A stretch of 9,029 nucleotides of DNA from Candidatus Woesearchaeota archaeon (GTDB lineage Archaea; Nanobdellota; Nanobdellia; Woesearchaeales; WAPJ01). This document shows positions 6,216-9,029 of the stretch, in pieces (the first letter of the stretch is position 1; each line of letters opens with the position of its first letter). The notes beneath the pieces were generated by a model. The model made no database searches. It saw only the letters and a program-made list of their open reading frames with translations, and was not told where the DNA came from. Location of the stretch: contig WAPJ01000050.1 of assembly GCA_015520785.1 (NCBI GenBank), forward strand, positions 1 to 9,029, written 5' to 3'. Both the position numbers and the translations under genes were made by a program.

Positions 6216-8363
6216 TCAACGAATCTTCCAGTCAGAAGCCGCTCCAGGTGCTTGCACGGGCTTCCCGTCGGGCGTGACAAGCCTTCCGAGGGGAGTGAGG
6301 ATAATACCCTCTTCACCCACGGTTAAGCCGGCTTTTTCCAGGGTGCGGATCGTTACTTCCGGAGCTGCATCATGCCGTGCCCCTTCGGGCCGGACTCGTG
6401 TGCCGGGCTGAGCATCAACCGTAAGGAGAACAATCCTCTTAGTCGCGGGATGTTCGGCTGCGAGGAGCATACCCTGGCTCTCAACGCCACGGATCCGGGC
6501 TGGCTTAAGATTCGCGAGGAGGATAATCATCTTCCCCACGAGATCGGCGGGCGTGTAAGCATGCTTGATCCCACTCACAATCCTCCGCGCCTCACTCCCG
6601 AGGTCGAGCGTGAGGATGTAGAGCTTATCCGCGTTCGGATGATCCTCAACATGCGTGATCCGGGCCGCGCGGAGGTCGAGCTGTTCCACAGGATGCACTT
6701 CCCCTGCAGCAGTCTCCTCTTCTTCCTTCTTCCGGGGGGTTTCACGCTTATAGATGATCCGCACCTCACGCGGAGTAATCGTCAAATGACTGAGGAGTTC
6801 AGGCTGCTTGCGGATGAGCGCTTGCCACAAGAGTTGAAGGGTTTTTTCACTCATCCCATACTGCTGGAGGAGTTGTTCGGCCGCGAAGGGCGTGACTGGT
6901 TCGAGCGCGGGGAGGGTGAGCAGGGCTGCCGTGTATGCTTCGCGTAATGCTTCTTCCCTTCCCTGCTCCCAGACGCGTTCATGCTGGATGAAACTATTCA
7001 CTGCTTCAGCCATATGGAGGAGGCTTTCCACGGCATCCTTCAGGTTATGCTTCCGCACGGCTTTCGCATAGGCTGCATACTCGTCCGCAATGCTTGTGAA
7101 GAGGACGGGGTTTATGCGTACATCCCCCTCCAGGCGTTTCCGCTTGGCGAGGGTGAGGACGCGATAATGCATGTTGAGCAGCTTATCAATCAGCTCGCGG
7201 TTGATCATGGTGAGAAGGCGTTCATCATCATAGTCAATATCCGTGAGCTTCTCGCTCGACTGGCGTGCATAATAGTAGCGGAGGTAGTCTGCAGGCCAGG
7301 GGAAGTCTCGTACGCGGAGGAACGTGCCACGACTCTTGCTCATCTTCCCTCCCTTCAGGGTGATATGGCCGTGCGTGTACATCCGGTTGGGCGGCTTGAA
7401 GCCGGCAGCATGGAGGAGTGCTGGCCAGAAGAGATAGTGGAAGTAGATGATATCCTTCCCGATAATATGCTCTCGCACGCGAAGCTCATTCCACAATTGT
7501 CGGAGGCTTTCAGGATCAGCTGTTGCAAGCCCGTGTTCTTTTGCATGCTTCCAGAGCGTGGCGAGATAGCCGATGGGCGCGTCAAGCCACACGTAGAAGT
7601 ACTTCCCCGGGAGGTCGGGGATGGGAATGCCAAAGTAGGGCTCGTCACGCGTAATATCCCACTCTCTCAGATCATTAAGCCAGTTTTCAAGGTAGTGGAT
7701 GACCTCAGGTTGGAATGGATGCTCGTGCAAATAGCCGCGCAGCCAGTCTTTCAGCTTGGGGAGTTGGAAGAAGGCATGCTCTGTCTCACGAAGGACTGGC
7801 GTGCTCCCGCAGAGGGCGCAGCGCGGGTCTTTCAGATCAGTCGGCTTATACGTGCGACCGCAGACTTCACACTGGTCGCCATACTGGTCTTCAGCGCCAC
7901 AATACGGGCAGGTGCCACGCACATACCTGTCCGGGAGGAAGCGCGTGTCATGCTCACAGTAGAGGTGCTCAATCTTCCTGATGATAATATACCCGTTCTC
8001 CCGGGCATGCTGATAGATATACTGTGCGAGTATCCTGTTCTCCTCACTATGCGTCGTATAATAATAGTCATACGTTACGCCAAGCCGTGCGAGGTCTTCC
8101 CGATGGCGTTCCGCATAGTATGAGATAAGATCTTCGGGCGTTTTCCCTTCCCTTTCAGCGCGGATCTGGATGGGCGTGCCATGCGTATCCTCCGCGCCGA
8201 GGAAGACAAGCTTCTCGCCGAGACGCTTCAACGCGCGCGCGTACACGTCCGCCTGCACGTATTCCAAGGCGTGGCCGAGATGCAGGTCGCCATTCGCATA
8301 GGGGAGTGCCGTGGTGAGGAGATGCTCAGGCTTGTCAGCCATACGAGCATTGGGGTGGAGCAT
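6216..8363 (-). CDS. metG: Methionyl-tRNA synthetase with fused C-terminal tRNA-binding domain
   Basis: 715 aa class I synthetase that charges tRNA-Met with methionine using ATP. The HIGH motif is HLGH (28-31) and KMSKS is intact (340-344). The connective domain has zinc knuckles: C136, C152-x-x-C155, C165-x-x-C168 and C182-x-x-C185, enough for two zincs. The alpha-helical anticodon domain keeps N397, R401 and W465, matching E. coli N391, R395 and W461 by spacing or context. From residue 559 comes an EMAPII-like tRNA-binding domain (LDLRAARI, HPNADKLY, SQGMLLAAE). About 57 further residues (659-715) form a tail that is not part of the core domain. The length is near other fused archaeal enzymes. 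The start could also be the ATG at 8342 (M8), since homologues begin shortly before the TTALPYANG block. No ribosome site is seen before either start, which fits a leaderless mRNA. Convergent with the TIM-barrel gene. Confidence 0.97.
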   Translation of the reverse strand: MLHPNARMADKPEHLLTTALPYANGDLHLGHALEYVQADVYARALKRLGEKLVFLGAEDTHGTPIQIRAEREGKTPEDLISYYAERHREDLARLGVTYDYYYTTHSEENRILAQYIYQHARENGYIIIRKIEHLYCEHDTRFLPDRYVRGTCPYCGAEDQYGDQCEVCGRTYKPTDLKDPRCALCGSTPVLRETEHAFFQLPKLKDWLRGYLHEHPFQPEVIHYLENWLNDLREWDITRDEPYFGIPIPDLPGKYFYVWLDAPIGYLATLWKHAKEHGLATADPESLRQLWNELRVREHIIGKDIIYFHYLFWPALLHAAGFKPPNRMYTHGHITLKGGKMSKSRGTFLRVRDFPWPADYLRYYYARQSSEKLTDIDYDDERLLTMINRELIDKLLNMHYRVLTLAKRKRLEGDVRINPVLFTSIADEYAAYAKAVRKHNLKDAVESLLHMAEAVNSFIQHERVWEQGREEALREAYTAALLTLPALEPVTPFAAEQLLQQYGMSEKTLQLLWQALIRKQPELLSHLTITPREVRIIYKRETPRKKEEEETAAGEVHPVEQLDLRAARITHVEDHPNADKLYILTLDLGSEARRIVSGIKHAYTPADLVGKMIILLANLKPARIRGVESQGMLLAAEHPATKRIVLLTVDAQPGTRVRPEGARHDAAPEVTIRTLEKAGLTVGEEGIILTPLGRLVTPDGKPVQAPGAASDWKIR

Positions 8364-8391
8364 GGTTTTTGAATGCTTCGCATAGGAATCG

Positions 8392-8403
8392 TTAAGAAAT
8401 AGT
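8392..8403 (-). promoter_or_regulatory. Weak candidate TATA box of metG
   Basis: CTATTTCTTAA-like sequence on the minus strand is centred about 33 nt before ATG 8363. It is the most A/T-rich spot at about the right distance and would give a leaderless or near-leaderless mRNA. The consensus match is poor, and the box supports ATG 8363 over 8342 only weakly. Confidence 0.25.
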
Positions 8404-8424
8404 ACGGCCTGAATGGGAGAGGTC

Positions 8425-8569
8425 TCGCCATTCGTTTTACGTCTTCTTCATCATTCCTCTCGGAAAAGATGGGAGAAGAGGAAAAGAGATATTACATGTT
8501 TAAGGAGGAATAGGAAAGGAGGAATAAAGAAAGAAAGGAGGAAAGAAAGGGGGAAGAGGGAGAAGAGTT
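8425..8569 (-). terminator. Pyrimidine-rich 3' region of the pilin-like gene
   Basis: The minus strand after the stop at 8570 is C/T-rich for well over 100 nt, with repeated CTTTCTTT and TCCTCC units but no T-run longer than about three. On the plus strand an AAGGAGGAA unit appears at about 8502, 8516 and 8535, so part of the tract is a degenerate short tandem repeat. Probably the termination region between the pilin-like gene and metG. Confidence 0.4.
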
Positions 8570-9029
8570 TTAGCCTTCAACACGGGAGAAGATTTCTCCC
8601 GCCGCGGTGTGTTCAGCAGCGCTTGAGCCCATATCAGCATACTTCCAGCCGAACTTAATCTTTACACGTGTCTTTGATCCTTCAAGACCCTGAAGATCAT
8701 TCACACACGCACCCGCGTTTGACGTTGTAGCCTGGAAGGTATACCTATCACCTGGCGCAATAACCTGTGAAAGAGAGATCTGGCACTCATTTCCCGCAGG
8801 CGTGGTAATATTAAAGTAGGTAAGATTAACGCTCCTCCCAAGACCATTCGTAATCGTGAAGGATACTTCAGGACTACTCCCACCCTGGAGGAGGTAGTCA
8901 TCACAGCTAAACCCGGCGGTAATGGTACACTTGTCCGGCATGAGATTCTGCGGGTTGAGCACACCGAAATAGGCGAGTGCTCCGATAATAATAATCACGA
9001 CGAGGATGGCCCACGAGTAAGTCATGAGG
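8570..9029 (-). CDS. Pilin-like protein with archaeal class III signal peptide, N-terminus outside the window
   Basis: The visible frame is ...LMTYSWAILVVIIIIGALAYFG followed by about 125 residues with a soluble beta-rich domain. The first visible Met (9025-9023) is probably internal. The codon before it is CTC (Leu) and the base before that fits TTC (Phe), matching the usual QAxxEFLMTYxWAILVV block of archaeal class III (type IV pilin-like) signal peptides. The start and the processing site therefore lie beyond the right edge. Hydrophobic residues run to about 21 in the visible frame. The globular part has four cysteines (CTITAGFSC, NEC, GAC), likely disulfide pairs, and ends with KIKFGWKYADMG and GEIFSRVEG. 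Probably exported and assembled or anchored by the type IV pilus-like machinery; whether it forms a filament is unknown. Same strand as metG, but separated by about 200 nt and a likely terminator. Confidence 0.85.
   Translation of the reverse strand, partial: LMTYSWAILVVIIIIGALAYFGVLNPQNLMPDKCTITAGFSCDDYLLQGGSSPEVSFTITNGLGRSVNLTYFNITTPAGNECQISLSQVIAPGDRYTFQATTSNAGACVNDLQGLEGSKTRVKIKFGWKYADMGSSAAEHTAAGEIFSRVEG

Noticed and set aside
6981..8123. 380-aa plus-strand open frame antisense to metG
   Set aside because: It lies wholly within metG, which has all synthetase motifs; the antisense translation has no recognisable domain and follows from codon bias.
8502..8545. AAGGAGGAA repeats looking like ribosome binding sites on the plus strand
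   Set aside because: No plus-strand gene follows; they belong to a purine-rich tract that is the 3' region of the minus-strand pilin-like gene.
1..9029. CRISPR array, insertion sequence or integrase
   Set aside because: No regularly spaced identical repeats, transposase motifs or terminal inverted repeats were seen.

Overview
The window most likely comes from an archaeon, probably of the DPANN/Nanoarchaeota-like assemblage; the exact lineage cannot be fixed from the sequence alone. Three signs point that way: a pilin-like protein with the archaeal class III signal-peptide pattern (…LMTYSWAILVV…), TATA-like boxes close to start codons instead of bacterial -35/-10 pairs, and secreted proteins made of cysteine-bearing Ig-like domains and C-G-D/N-G-x-C repeats. 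The coding density is high and the genetic code looks standard.

Layout from left to right. (1) Positions 1-3482, minus strand: two secreted, cysteine-rich surface proteins in a tight operon. The upstream gene (861 aa, 3482 to 897) overlaps the downstream gene by ATGA. The downstream gene starts at 900 and runs off the left edge (300 codons visible). The two share a recurring pair of Ig-like domains. (2) Positions 3483-4077: a long divergent intergenic region with hairpins, a repeated module able to form two mutually exclusive hairpins, and a purine-rich tract. It may hold an unannotated RNA. (3) Positions 4078-5988, plus strand: an endonuclease IV / xylose-isomerase-like TIM-barrel protein. 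It keeps the whole nine-ligand metal pattern of endonuclease IV but carries about 230 extra residues inside the barrel. (4) Positions 5989-6215: a convergent 3' region where each gene is followed by a pyrimidine-rich tract on its own sense strand. (5) Positions 6216-8363, minus strand: methionyl-tRNA synthetase with a fused C-terminal tRNA-binding domain and an extra tail. (6) Positions 8364-8569: an intergenic region with another sense-strand pyrimidine tract and the probable metG promoter. (7) Positions 8570-9029, minus strand: a pilin-like class III signal peptide protein whose N-terminus lies past the right edge.

The synthetase is housekeeping. The surface operon and the pilin-like gene belong to the cell envelope. 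The TIM-barrel gene stands alone. The best candidates for something undescribed are the barrel insertion, the surface-protein operon with its non-cysteine C-terminal domain, and the structured divergent region.
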